A stretch of DNA of 64,000 nucleotides from JAXHMM01 sp964528445 (GTDB lineage Bacteria > Bacteroidota > Rhodothermia > Balneolales > Balneolaceae), in the NCBI GenBank assembly GCA_964528445.1, contig CAZGSL010000003.1, positions 1-64,000 of the forward strand. Reading direction: 5' to 3'. Every line of letters begins with the position of its first letter. Position 1 is the first letter of the stretch. The notes under the pieces were generated by a model, which saw nothing but the letters and a program-made list of their open reading frames with translations, was not told where the DNA came from and searched no databases. The position numbers and the translations under genes were made by a program. Shown here in pieces: positions 17,957 to 28,763 of this stretch.

Positions 17957-19228
17957 ATGAGCATACGACGCCGTGCGCTTCTCCCGGTTCTGCCGGTGCT
18001 CTTCGCCCTGGCGGGCCTCTCCTGCAGCGGCGGGGCACCGGCGGAGGAGCCGCGCTCCCCGGAGAGCCCGGAATCCCAGGCCGTGCGCACCGGCGCCCGG
18101 GTGCTGCTGGACGACCATCTGGATGAGCTGGCGGGCCGGCGGGTCGGACTGCTCATGAACCCGGTCTCGCGCGTGGACGGCGCCCACATGCTGGACACGC
18201 TGCTGGCAAGGGAGGTGAACGTGACCGCGCTTTTCGCCGCCGAGCACGGGTTCCGCGGGGAGGCCGGCGCGGGCGAGACCATCGAGGACGGCGTCGACCG
18301 GGCCACCGGGCTGCCGGTCTTTTCGCTCTACGGGGAGACCCGGAGGCCGACGCCCGCCATGATGGATTCGGTGGACCTTATCCTGGCGGACCTCCCCGAG
18401 CTGGGCGCGCGCTTCTATACCTACGGCGCCACCCTGGGATATGTCCTGGAGGCGGCCGCCGAATCCGGGGTCGCCGTCTGGGTGCTCGACCGTCCGCTGC
18501 CGTCCGGCGGAGATCCGGGGGGCTGGGGAATGGACGAGGCGTACCGGTCGTTCGTGGGACGCTTTCCGCTGCCGATGATTCACGGGCTTACCCTGGGCGA
18601 GCTGGCCTCCATGATGACGGGGGAAGAATGGATCGATTTCGAGGCGGAGCCGGAGCTTCGGGTGATCCCCATGGAGCGGTGGGAGCGGGATATGACCTGG
18701 CCGGAGACCGGCCTGCCCTGGGTGTCCCCGTCGCCCAACCTGCCGCGCTTTGAGAACGCCCATCTCTACCTGGGGACGGTGCTTTTTGAGGGCACCACCC
18801 TCTCGGAGGGGCGGGGGACCCCGGATCCCTTCCTGACGATCGGATCGCCCCGCACCCGTCTCTCCGCCGGACAGATAGCGTCGCTGGACCGGCGTTTTCC
18901 CGGCGTGAGGGTGGAGGAGGCGGAATTCACCCCGCGCAGCCTGCCCGGGAAGGCGCCCAGCCCGAAACACCGGGGAGAGCTGTGCCGGGGGGTCTCCCTA
19001 ACCCTGACCGACCCCGGCATCCTGCCTCCCCTGGAGTTCGGACTGGCCCTGCTGAAGCTGATGCTGGAAAACAGCGAGGGCGCGCGGATCACCCCCTATA
19101 TGCAGAACCTGACGGGCGTTCCCAACGACTCGCTGCGCGCCTGGCTGGAGCGGGGAGACCTTCCCGGCACCTGGCAAGAGGAGGTGGAGGCGTTCCGGGA
19201 GCGGCGGGAGCCCTACCTGCTGTATTGA
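17957..19228 (+). CDS. DUF1343 (NamZ-like) exo-N-acetylmuramidase lipoprotein
   Basis: A 423-residue DUF1343 protein. The characterised member NamZ removes N-acetylmuramic acid from non-reducing ends of peptidoglycan fragments. Here the N-terminus looks like a lipoprotein signal (LFALAGLSC, Cys23), which would put the enzyme in the periplasm or outer membrane. Family segments visible are GLLMNPVSRVDG, FAAEHGFRGEAGAGE, PVFSLYGETRRPT, DLPELGARFYTYGATLG and WVLDRPLPSGG. The usual FEGTxLSEGRGTxxPF segment is present. Together with the GlcNAc kinase at 51066 and the lytic transglycosylase at 26742 it suggests wall recycling, an inference from co-occurrence in the window. Confidence 0.9.
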   Translation: MSIRRRALLPVLPVLFALAGLSCSGGAPAEEPRSPESPESQAVRTGARVLLDDHLDELAGRRVGLLMNPVSRVDGAHMLDTLLAREVNVTALFAAEHGFRGEAGAGETIEDGVDRATGLPVFSLYGETRRPTPAMMDSVDLILADLPELGARFYTYGATLGYVLEAAAESGVAVWVLDRPLPSGGDPGGWGMDEAYRSFVGRFPLPMIHGLTLGELASMMTGEEWIDFEAEPELRVIPMERWERDMTWPETGLPWVSPSPNLPRFENAHLYLGTVLFEGTTLSEGRGTPDPFLTIGSPRTRLSAGQIASLDRRFPGVRVEEAEFTPRSLPGKAPSPKHRGELCRGVSLTLTDPGILPPLEFGLALLKLMLENSEGARITPYMQNLTGVPNDSLRAWLERGDLPGTWQEEVEAFRERREPYLLY

Positions 19229-19255
19229 GAGCTCTTTTCAGAATGGAGAAGCCGT

Positions 19256-19990
19256 TCAGCGTTTCCTGAGCCACTCGTAGCAGACCAGCGCCGCGCTGAC
19301 CGAGGCGTTGAGCGACTCCACCCGGTTGCGGAGGGGAATGGAGAGGCGGTAGTCGCAGTGTTCGAGCGTCTTCTGCCGGATGCCCTCGTCCTCGCTGCCG
19401 ATGACGAACGCCAGCGGCCGGTCCACTTCAAGGTCCCACAGCGAATGCTCTCCCCCCGACTCCAGTCCGGCGATCCAGAATCCGGCGTCCTTTAATTTCA
19501 TAAGGGACTGGTTCAGGTTGCCCGCCCGCACCACGGGGATGCGTCCGGCGGTCCCGGAGGAGGCCTTGTAGACGGTGGCGTTGACGGGCGCCTGGCGGTG
19601 CTTGGGCACCAGCACGGCCGCGATGCCGGCCGCCGCGGCCGTCCGCAGGATGGCCCCCAGGTTGTGGGGATCGGTGATTTCGTCCAGCAGAAGCACCGCG
19701 GGATGCTCCGAGGTGTCCACCTTCTCCAGCCACTCCCCGAAGCCCTGGTATTCGATGGCGCTCATCAGGGCGACGATCCCCTGGTCGTTGACGCTGCCCA
19801 CCAGCTCGTGCAGTTTGGCGCCCGGTACGTGCGAGACCGGTACGCGGTGGGCGGAGGCCGTCTCCATGACGCCGGAGATCTGGTGGTCGTGGATCGAGTC
19901 GCGCACGAAGATCTTGTCCACTTTCTCCGGCTGTTCGGCAAGCGCCTCCTTTACGGGATTTTTTCCGTAGATGTAGATGTTGTCAGACAT
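19256..19990 (-). CDS. rlmB: TrmH/RlmB family 23S rRNA 2'-O-methyltransferase
   Basis: A 244-residue SPOUT methyltransferase of the TrmH family, most like RlmB, which methylates the ribose of G2251 in 23S rRNA. An N-terminal L30-like substrate-binding domain starts at IYIYGKNPVKEAL. The three SPOUT motifs are NLGAILRTAAAAG, FVIGSEDEGIR and LSIPLRNRVESLNASVSAAL. The start MSDNIYIYGKNP is where conservation begins; the frame continues upstream 57 residues without similarity. Members of this family can have other RNA targets, so the exact site is probable, not certain. Convergent with the NamZ-like gene. Confidence 0.9.
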   Translation of the reverse strand: MSDNIYIYGKNPVKEALAEQPEKVDKIFVRDSIHDHQISGVMETASAHRVPVSHVPGAKLHELVGSVNDQGIVALMSAIEYQGFGEWLEKVDTSEHPAVLLLDEITDPHNLGAILRTAAAAGIAAVLVPKHRQAPVNATVYKASSGTAGRIPVVRAGNLNQSLMKLKDAGFWIAGLESGGEHSLWDLEVDRPLAFVIGSEDEGIRQKTLEHCDYRLSIPLRNRVESLNASVSAALVCYEWLRKR

Positions 19991-20202
19991 GGAACTGCTG
20001 GAATTGAAAATTGTGCAATTTCGGTTACATTGGATGCAGGGGAACCCCTTTTCAACACGGTGTGAAAAGTATGAATGCTTACGACCATAACGAAGAAAGA
20101 AAAACGGCGCCCGGCCTGCCTGGTCCTTTTTCTCCTGCAGGCGGGGAACGGACTCCCTCATCCGGGAGGTGATAAACCGAATCCTGGAGGAGTGGAACTG
20201 AA

Positions 20203-20535
20203 ATGCCCGAATACAGCAAGGCCGAACGGAAGCGGTACGAATCCTACCGGAACATTCACCTTAAGAAGGAGCAGCAGGAGCTGCCGGTTTCGGGACAGAT
20301 CGAGGCGCTGGACAAAAGGGACCGCAACAAGTGGTGGCAGCTGGGCATCAACGTTGCCGCCATGCTCTTTTTCGGATACTCCTTCTATTTTGGCATTACC
20401 CGCCTGGGCGATACCTTTTTCTACATCATTCTCGGCGTATTCGCCGTCAACGTGGTGCTGATTTTTTACCAGAAGAAACAGATCAGGGAACTCAGAAACT
20501 ACCTGGAGTGGAAAGAGCGATCGAATGAGTCATAG
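20203..20535 (+). CDS. Small membrane protein of unknown function
   Basis: A 110-residue protein with a charged N-terminal region (residues 1-45), two adjacent membrane helices (about 48-67 and 72-90, INVAAMLFFGYSFYF and FYIILGVFAVNVVLIFY) and a short basic tail. No family was recognised. Its stop overlaps the start of the glycerophosphodiesterase gene by 11 bases, so the two are an operon with coupled translation. Confidence 0.75.
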   Translation: MPEYSKAERKRYESYRNIHLKKEQQELPVSGQIEALDKRDRNKWWQLGINVAAMLFFGYSFYFGITRLGDTFFYIILGVFAVNVVLIFYQKKQIRELRNYLEWKERSNES

Positions 20536-21409
20536 TACCCGGCTGCCGGCCGTGCTTCTGTTGCTGCTGGCCGCCTTCGCATGCAACCATCAATCGGAAA
20601 GCGAATCCCCCGAATCATCCATGCCCCTGCCCAAGCTGTTCAACGACGACGGAGACGGTTTTATCGTGATCGCCCACCGGGGCGCCAGCGACACCCATCC
20701 CGAAAACACGATGGCGGCCTTCGAGGCGGCGGTGGAGATGGAGGCGGAGATGATCGAGCTTGACGTGATGATGAGCCGGGACAGCGTGCCGGTGGTGTTT
20801 CACGACGCCCGCCTCAACCGGCATACCGACGGCGCGGGACCGCTCCGGCATCATACCCTGGCTCAGCTGCGCGAACTGGACGCCGGCTCCTGGTTCGGTT
20901 CCGAGTTCTCCGGCCAGAGGATCCCCACTCTCGAGGAGGTACTGGCCTTCGCCCGGGGAACCGTCTCCCTCAACATCGAAGTCAAAACCGAAGCGGTGGG
21001 GGACAACCGTGAGGGCGGGGTGGAAGAGCGGGTCCTCAGGCTGGTCCGGGAGTACGACATGGAGGAACACGTGCTCTTATCCAGTTTCGACTACCGGGCG
21101 GTGCGCCGGTTCAAGCAGATGTCGCCCAACATTCCCGTGGCGCTGCTCTACAACCGCGGACTCTCGGGCGAAAAATCGCCCTCGGAGCTGATGTCGGAGT
21201 ACGGGGCGGACGCCTTCAACCTGAGCTACCAGCAGCTCAGCGAGCGCCGGTTGAAGAACCTGAAAAAGTACGGCATTCCCTTCCTGGTCTATACCGTGGA
21301 TCGCAGGCGTAGAATGGTGCGGCTCCTCAACGAGGGCGCCGCCGGGATATTTACCAACAAGCCGGCCCTCCTGAGAGAGGTGGTGGAGGAGGTCAGGAGC
21401 TCCGAGTGA
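20525..21409 (+). CDS. Glycerophosphodiester phosphodiesterase, exported
   Basis: A 294-residue GDPD-family enzyme that splits glycerophosphodiesters into glycerol 3-phosphate and an alcohol. The TIM-barrel active-site motifs are complete: IAHRGASDTHPENTMAAF, IELDVMMSRD, VVFHDARLNRHTDG and, toward the end, FLVYTVDRRRRM. The N-terminus is hydrophobic (LLLLLAAFAC) and may be a lipoprotein signal with Cys20, though the lipobox is weak; either way it is likely periplasmic. It overlaps the preceding small membrane gene by 11 bp. Substrate preference is unknown. Confidence 0.92.
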   Translation: MSHSTRLPAVLLLLLAAFACNHQSESESPESSMPLPKLFNDDGDGFIVIAHRGASDTHPENTMAAFEAAVEMEAEMIELDVMMSRDSVPVVFHDARLNRHTDGAGPLRHHTLAQLRELDAGSWFGSEFSGQRIPTLEEVLAFARGTVSLNIEVKTEAVGDNREGGVEERVLRLVREYDMEEHVLLSSFDYRAVRRFKQMSPNIPVALLYNRGLSGEKSPSELMSEYGADAFNLSYQQLSERRLKNLKKYGIPFLVYTVDRRRRMVRLLNEGAAGIFTNKPALLREVVEEVRSSE

Positions 21410-21496
21410 AAGCCGGGCCTGCCGTTCCCATTCCTGTTTGAAAGATGACGTGGAAGGTTCTATCTTAGAGAAACCCCCAACCACAACGCATCTTTC

Positions 21497-23152
<1,656 letters not shown>

Positions 23153-23209
23153 CCGCCGCTGCCATGCGGAAATGCCAACCACTCTTTAACCCCACCAAAC
23201 TCTGATTCC

Positions 23210-24880
23210 ATGTATCTGAGCCAAAAAATTCTCTATCTCGGTATTGTTCTCCTGTTTCTGCTGGCCGGCTGCGCCCCTGAGGAGAGCCGGACCACCGTTA
23301 TTGACAACGTGCGCGGCTACACCCTGGCCGACGGGGAGCTTCAGACCTTCTCCAGTATCGCCTTCCGGGACGGCAGGGTGCTGGAGACCGGCGAGGAACT
23401 GCAGCCGGAAGGGGAGGTCCGCCGTATTGACGGCGGCGGGAACGTCCTCCTCCCCGGACTGATTGACGCCCACGGGCACGTGACGAGCCTGGGCAGCCAG
23501 GAGCTGGGCGCCAACGTGACCGGATCGCAGACGCTGGACGAAGCCCTGCAGATCGTCTCCGACTACGCCGAGCAGTATCCCGACGCGGAGTGGATCCGCG
23601 GCCGGGGCTGGAACCACGTGTTCTGGGAGATCGGGCGCTTCCCCACGGCCGAAGAGCTGGACCAGGCCGTCAGCGACCGCCCCGTCTGGCTGGGACGCGT
23701 GGACGGGCACGCGGGCTGGGCCAACTCCCGCGCCATGGAGATCGCCGGCGTCACCGCCGAGACCGAAGACCCCGAAGGGGGACAGATTATACGCGACGAG
23801 GAGGGCAATCCCACCGGCGTCTTCGTGGACGGTGCCATGAGCCTGATAACCTCCCACATTCCGCCTCCCAGCGAACAGGAGCGGGACCGCGCCCTCACCC
23901 TGGCCCTGCAGCAGATGCGCTCGCACGGGCTGACCAGCGTGCACGACGCGGGCATCGGGCTCGATACCTGGGAGCGATACAAACGTTTTGCGGACGGCGA
24001 CAGCCTCACCACCCGCATCTACGCCATGTACCGGGGAACCGAATCCGGGTTTGAGCAGATCGCCCAGGATGGTCCCATAGAATCGTACGCGGACGACATG
24101 CTGGCGATGCGCAGCGTGAAACTTTCGATCGACGGCGCGCTGGGAAGCCGGGGCGCCGCCCTGATGGAGCCCTATTCGGACGACCCGGGCAACCGGGGGC
24201 TCCTGTTTCACCCGCAGGATGAGGTGACCGACATGGTCCTGAAGGTGGTCTCCGAGGGCTACCAGATGAACGTACACGCCATCGGCGACCGGGCCAACCG
24301 GGTCATCCTGAACGCGTTCGAGACGGCGAAAGACAGCCTCGGGGAGCAGGGGCTCCGCCACCGCATCGAGCACGCCCAGGTGGTCCACCCGGACGACATC
24401 CCCCGCTTTGAGGAGCTTAACCTGGTGGCCTCGATGCAGCCCACCCACGCCACCAGCGACATGAACATGGCGGAAGACCGCCTGGGGGCGGACCGCATGG
24501 AGGGTGCCTACGCCTGGCAGACCTTCCTGGACCAGGGCACGGTCATCGCGGGCGGGTCCGACTTCCCCGTGGAGCACGTGAATCCCTTCTACGGCTTGTA
24601 TTCCGCGGTGACCCGCATGGACCACGAGGGCAATCCCGAGGGCGGCTGGTACCCCTCCGAGGCGATGACCCGCCTGCAGGCGTTCCGGGCCTTTACGGCG
24701 GACGCCGCATGGGCTGCCCACCAGGAGGATGAGCTGGGCACCCTGGAGCCGGGCAAGTGGGCCGATTTTATCCTGGTGGACCGCGACTATTTTGAGGTGC
24801 CCGCCTCCGAGATCTGGCAGACCGAGGTGCTGGAGACCTGGGTGGCCGGGGAGCAAGTCTATTCGTCGGACGAAGAGTAG
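23210..24880 (+). CDS. YtcJ-like amidohydrolase lipoprotein
   Basis: A 556-residue metal-dependent hydrolase of the amidohydrolase_3/YtcJ family. The lipobox LLAGC (Cys21) predicts an exported lipoprotein, a common feature of this subgroup in Bacteroidota. The metal-site motifs are LIDAHGHV near residue 83, VHAIGDRANR around 360 and GSDFPVEHVNPFYG around 450. A composite beta-sandwich surrounds the barrel (start VIDNVRGYTLADG, end WVAGEQVY). The natural substrate is not known for most members. It lies between pyrG and nadE on the same strand, likely co-transcribed with nadE (36-bp gap). Confidence 0.88.
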   Translation: MYLSQKILYLGIVLLFLLAGCAPEESRTTVIDNVRGYTLADGELQTFSSIAFRDGRVLETGEELQPEGEVRRIDGGGNVLLPGLIDAHGHVTSLGSQELGANVTGSQTLDEALQIVSDYAEQYPDAEWIRGRGWNHVFWEIGRFPTAEELDQAVSDRPVWLGRVDGHAGWANSRAMEIAGVTAETEDPEGGQIIRDEEGNPTGVFVDGAMSLITSHIPPPSEQERDRALTLALQQMRSHGLTSVHDAGIGLDTWERYKRFADGDSLTTRIYAMYRGTESGFEQIAQDGPIESYADDMLAMRSVKLSIDGALGSRGAALMEPYSDDPGNRGLLFHPQDEVTDMVLKVVSEGYQMNVHAIGDRANRVILNAFETAKDSLGEQGLRHRIEHAQVVHPDDIPRFEELNLVASMQPTHATSDMNMAEDRLGADRMEGAYAWQTFLDQGTVIAGGSDFPVEHVNPFYGLYSAVTRMDHEGNPEGGWYPSEAMTRLQAFRAFTADAAWAAHQEDELGTLEPGKWADFILVDRDYFEVPASEIWQTEVLETWVAGEQVYSSDEE

Positions 24881-24916
24881 GGGGTTAATCGGAACGCCAG
24901 CAGTCGAAAACGGCAG

Positions 24917-26608
24917 ATGAACATACGCCTTCAGCAGCTCAATCCCACGGTCGGCGCCATTCGCGAGAATACCGACGCCATCCTGGAGGCTCTTGAAAGG
25001 GCGGGCAGCGAGGAGGTGGACCTGCTCATCCTGCCCGAGCTGGCGGTCGCGGGATACCCTCCCATGGACCTGCTGGAGCGGCCCGCCTTCCGCGAGGCCA
25101 TCTACCGCGCCAACCGGGAGATTGTCGCGTCGACCCGGGAGACGGGGCTGCTTTTCGGGACGGTAACCCGGAACGAGGGCGCGGCGGGCCGGCCCTGCTA
25201 CAACGCCGCCCTGCTGGCCTCCGGGGGGAGCGTCCGCGGGGAGGCGCGCAAGACCCTCCTGCCTACCTACGACGTCTTCGACGACCTGCGCTACTTCGAG
25301 CCCAACCGGCAGTTTCGCTGCCTCGAGTGGCGGGGGCACAAGCTGGGAGTGACCGTATGCGAGGATATCTGGTACAACCGGAACGAGATACAGTATCACA
25401 CCTACGAGACCCATCCGGCGAAGGAGCTGGCGGAACGGGGCGCGGAGGTGATCGTCAATATCTCGGCTTCGCCCTTTACGCGCGGCAAGCCGGCCGAAAG
25501 GCTGCGGATGTTCCGCGATCACGTGGAGGAGCTGGGTCTGCCGCTGCTCTACGCCAACCAGGTGGGGGGCAACACCGAGCTGCTTTTTGACGGCGACTCC
25601 ATGGCACTGGACGCCGAAGGGCGGGTGATCGGCCGCGTGCCGGTCTTTGAGGAGGGGCACACGGACGTGCGGTGGGAGCCGGGAGAGGGGCGGTGGAGCC
25701 CGGGAGAGGCCACGCCGGAGCCTGAGGGCTCCCCCGACCGCGCCCCCGCGGGTCCGCCGGAAGACCTGTTCCACGCCCTCTGCATGGGATTGAGGGACTA
25801 CCTGCGGAAAACCGGCGCGGCCGAAGAGGTGGTGCTGGGGCTGAGCGGCGGAATCGACTCCGCCCTGGGAGCCTGCATCGCGGCGGAGGCTATCGGAGCG
25901 GAGAGGGTGACGGCGCTCACCATGCCGTCGGACTACTCCTCGGAGGGGAGCGTAACCGATTCGGAGAAACTCTCCGCCAGCCTGGGTATCACGCTGCACC
26001 GCATCCCGATCGCGCGGATCCACCGCGCCGCCTGGGAGAGCCTGGAGCCGGTGCTCGGCCGGCGGGAGGAGGGGCTGGTGGACGAGAACCTGCAGCCGCG
26101 CATCCGGCAGCTCCTGCTTATGGCCTACTCCAACAGGCATGGTCCCATGCCGCTGAACACCGGAAACAAATCGGAGCTGGCGACCGGCTACTGTACTATC
26201 TACGGGGATATGGCCGGCGGAGTCGCCCTGATTTCGGATCTCTACAAGGGGGAGGTTTACGAGATGGCCCGTTGGCTCAACCGGGAATACTACGGGGAGG
26301 AGGTAATCCCCGAAAACATCCTGCAAAAACCGCCCAGCGCGGAGCTGAGGCCGGGGCAGGAGGACAGCGACCGGCTGCCCCCCTACGATCTGCTTGATTC
26401 CATCCTGGAGCGCTACCTCGAACGGGGGGAGTCGCCCGAAGCGATTATCGAGGAGGGATACGACGCCGATACGGTACGGGAGACGGTGCGGATGGTGCAG
26501 CGGTCCGAATTCAAGCGGCACCAGGCCGCACCGGGACTCAAGGTGCGTGCCAAGGCGTTCGGCAGCGGACGTCGCTGGCCCATTGCCCATTCGTGGGACC
26601 TGGGGTGA
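24917..26608 (+). CDS. nadE: Glutamine-dependent NAD+ synthetase
   Basis: A 563-residue two-domain enzyme that amidates nicotinic acid adenine dinucleotide to NAD+, the last step of NAD synthesis. The N-terminal nitrilase-type glutaminase has the catalytic triad Glu41 (LPELAVAGYP), Lys112 (EARKTLLPTYD) and Cys148 (VTVCEDIWYN). The C-terminal synthetase has the PP-loop LSGGIDS (309-315), LNTGNKSELATGY and the ADLYPGD-like region as SDLYKGEVYEMARWLN. Both active sites look intact, so glutamine can serve as nitrogen donor without a separate amidotransferase. Confidence 0.95.
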   Translation: MNIRLQQLNPTVGAIRENTDAILEALERAGSEEVDLLILPELAVAGYPPMDLLERPAFREAIYRANREIVASTRETGLLFGTVTRNEGAAGRPCYNAALLASGGSVRGEARKTLLPTYDVFDDLRYFEPNRQFRCLEWRGHKLGVTVCEDIWYNRNEIQYHTYETHPAKELAERGAEVIVNISASPFTRGKPAERLRMFRDHVEELGLPLLYANQVGGNTELLFDGDSMALDAEGRVIGRVPVFEEGHTDVRWEPGEGRWSPGEATPEPEGSPDRAPAGPPEDLFHALCMGLRDYLRKTGAAEEVVLGLSGGIDSALGACIAAEAIGAERVTALTMPSDYSSEGSVTDSEKLSASLGITLHRIPIARIHRAAWESLEPVLGRREEGLVDENLQPRIRQLLLMAYSNRHGPMPLNTGNKSELATGYCTIYGDMAGGVALISDLYKGEVYEMARWLNREYYGEEVIPENILQKPPSAELRPGQEDSDRLPPYDLLDSILERYLERGESPEAIIEEGYDADTVRETVRMVQRSEFKRHQAAPGLKVRAKAFGSGRRWPIAHSWDLG

Positions 26609-26695
26609 TCTGAGGGGGATCGGCGGGAATCTGCCGGGTCCTGTTCCCCATGGCGGGCGGCGGAGGTAATCGATTCAATTCTCTATTTTTTTTAC

Positions 26696-26703
26696 TAATT
26701 TTG
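26696..26703 (+). promoter_or_regulatory. Candidate minus-7 box of the lytic transglycosylase operon
   Basis: TAATTTTG matches TAnnTTTG exactly, in a T-rich stretch 39-46 bp before the start at 26742. TTCAAT at 26674-26679 is at roughly the right distance for an upstream element. Confidence 0.35.
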
Positions 26704-26741
26704 TATAGCTTCGGATTCCCTCAATCTAAAATCGAACGGTA

Positions 26742-28751
26742 ATGCGGATAAAGCTACTGACGGTACTTCTGACAACGCTCCTTATGGCGGCATGGAATCC
26801 CCTCAGCGCGCAGCAGGCCGATACGCTGCTATGGGACATCAACGAGATTCCGGTCGAAAAGAAAATGCTGCCGCATGCCAATCCCCTGGCACCGGCGCCG
26901 GCCCTGGAGGCACCCGGCCCGGAACCCCGCCAGCGGGAACTGGACAATTTTCAGCGGGATGTGATGATCCGCATCTCCGACGTCTACCGCCTCCATGTCA
27001 AGGCGATCGAAGCGCAGGTCAACGACGATCCCCTGGCGGCGGAGGAGCACATTACCACCGCCCTCACCACCCTGCAGGGGCTTCTGGAGGATTACCCCGA
27101 GGTGCAGTCCGACCGCCGCTTCAGCGAGCTGTACCGGTCGGTCATGACCGAATACCGGGAGTTTTACGGTATCGAGGAGCCCGCGAACGAGGCGGAGGGA
27201 GAGATTTTTGCCATTCACGAGGAGCTGTTCGGGGAAGAGGACGACTGGATGCGGAACGACTACGAGCTGCCCGAAAACATTACGACCGAACGGACCGAGG
27301 TGCCGCTGGTGCAGAACGAACAGGTGAACCGCTCGCTCATGTACTACACGCTGCGGGCGCCCGGTGTGGTCGAGACCTGGCTTGAGCGCTCCGAAAAGTA
27401 TTTTCCCATGATGCGGCGGATCTTCCGGGAAGAGAACGTGCCGACCGAGCTTATCCACCTCGCCATGATCGAGAGCGGGCTGAATCCCAACGCGCGGAGC
27501 TGGGCCTCCGCGGTGGGTATGTGGCAGTTTATCGGGGCTACGGGACGCATGTACGGGCTGGAGTCGAACTGGTGGATCGATGAGCGGCGGGACCCCGAGA
27601 AGGCGACCCGCGCCGCGGCCCGCCATCTTCGGGATCTCTATGAGATATGGGGCGACTGGCACCTGGCCATGGCCAACTACAACATCAGCCCGCGCGGACT
27701 GAAGCGGGCGATCAACGCCGCGGGGGAGGAGAATTACTGGGCGGCTTACCCCTACCTGCCGCGCGAAACCCGGAACTACGTGCCCGGCTTCATCGCCGCG
27801 ACCATGGTGGCCATGAACCCGGAGGAGTTCGGATTCGAGGAGGAGTACGGGGAGGAGGAGTACGACTACGAGGTTATGGAAGTGGACCCCCTGATGCCCC
27901 TGGAGGCACTGGCGGAGGCCGCCGGCATCAGCACCGAGGAGCTGGAGGAGTACAACCCGGAGCTGCTGCGCTGGGCCACGCCGCCGGGCGGGAAGTATCC
28001 GCTGAAACTGCCGGCGGGAGCCCGGGAGCAGCTGGCCGCCAACTACGAGGATATTCCCCGTGAGGAGCGCAGCCGGAACATCACCATGCATACCGTCTCC
28101 CGGGGCGAGAACCTGGGATACATCGCCCGCAGATACGGCACGACGGTCCGCAGCCTGTATGAGACCAACGAGAATCTCTCCTCCACCATCTATCCGGGGC
28201 AGAAACTGGTGGTGCCCCTGCCGCCGGGCAGTTCCGGGGAGGTCGCGGCCAGCCGCCCCTCCAACGCCTCATCGGGCGGCGGATCCGACGGGGGACCCTC
28301 AAGGGCGTCCGCTCCTGAAAATTCGGCGCGCATGACCTATACCGTGAAGAGCGGGGACACCATCGGGCATATCGCGGAGTGGTACGACGTGCGGGCCCAC
28401 CAGATCCGGGCATGGAACGGTTCCGGCAACACCATTCGCGTGGGCGAAGAGCTGGTGATCTACGTCCCTGAGGGCCAGAGCTCATACTACAGCCAGGTGG
28501 ACGAGATGAGCTACGCCCGCAAGCAGAGCATCGAGAGGGAGCAGCGCTCCGGAAGGGACGTGATCGCGGCGTACGCCGCCACCTCGGGCGACGGCGAGAC
28601 GGTCGAGTACGAGGTCAAGCCCAACGATACGCTCAGCGAGATCGCCGAGTCGTTCGGGATTTCGGTAGCCGAGCTGAAGCGGATGAACAACATTCAGGGC
28701 AACCGGATATACGAGGGACAGACGCTGCGCATCAGCAATTCGAACGAATAG
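26742..28751 (+). CDS. MltD-like membrane-bound lytic transglycosylase with three LysM domains
   Basis: A 669-residue exported enzyme that cleaves peptidoglycan glycan strands to anhydromuropeptides. A signal peptide (LLTVLLTTLLMAAWNPLSAQ) is followed by an alpha-helical region, the SLT catalytic domain with Glu244 (AMIESGLNPNARS) and the MWQFIGATGRMYGL signature, and then three LysM peptidoglycan-binding repeats at about residues 448-492, 533-578 and 623-667. Serine/glycine-rich linkers separate the first two. E. coli MltD has two LysM modules. It heads an operon with the S41 protease (12-bp gap) and PHP gene, pairing wall cleavage with a processing protease. Confidence 0.93.
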   Translation: MRIKLLTVLLTTLLMAAWNPLSAQQADTLLWDINEIPVEKKMLPHANPLAPAPALEAPGPEPRQRELDNFQRDVMIRISDVYRLHVKAIEAQVNDDPLAAEEHITTALTTLQGLLEDYPEVQSDRRFSELYRSVMTEYREFYGIEEPANEAEGEIFAIHEELFGEEDDWMRNDYELPENITTERTEVPLVQNEQVNRSLMYYTLRAPGVVETWLERSEKYFPMMRRIFREENVPTELIHLAMIESGLNPNARSWASAVGMWQFIGATGRMYGLESNWWIDERRDPEKATRAAARHLRDLYEIWGDWHLAMANYNISPRGLKRAINAAGEENYWAAYPYLPRETRNYVPGFIAATMVAMNPEEFGFEEEYGEEEYDYEVMEVDPLMPLEALAEAAGISTEELEEYNPELLRWATPPGGKYPLKLPAGAREQLAANYEDIPREERSRNITMHTVSRGENLGYIARRYGTTVRSLYETNENLSSTIYPGQKLVVPLPPGSSGEVAASRPSNASSGGGSDGGPSRASAPENSARMTYTVKSGDTIGHIAEWYDVRAHQIRAWNGSGNTIRVGEELVIYVPEGQSSYYSQVDEMSYARKQSIEREQRSGRDVIAAYAATSGDGETVEYEVKPNDTLSEIAESFGISVAELKRMNNIQGNRIYEGQTLRISNSNE

Positions 28752-28763
28752 CGGGTTTTTGCC

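Noticed and set aside
23186..26590. An open frame of 1134 codons on the minus strand opposite the amidohydrolase and nadE
   Set aside because: It crosses two well supported genes on the other strand and reads as low-complexity antisense translation caused by GC-rich third positions.
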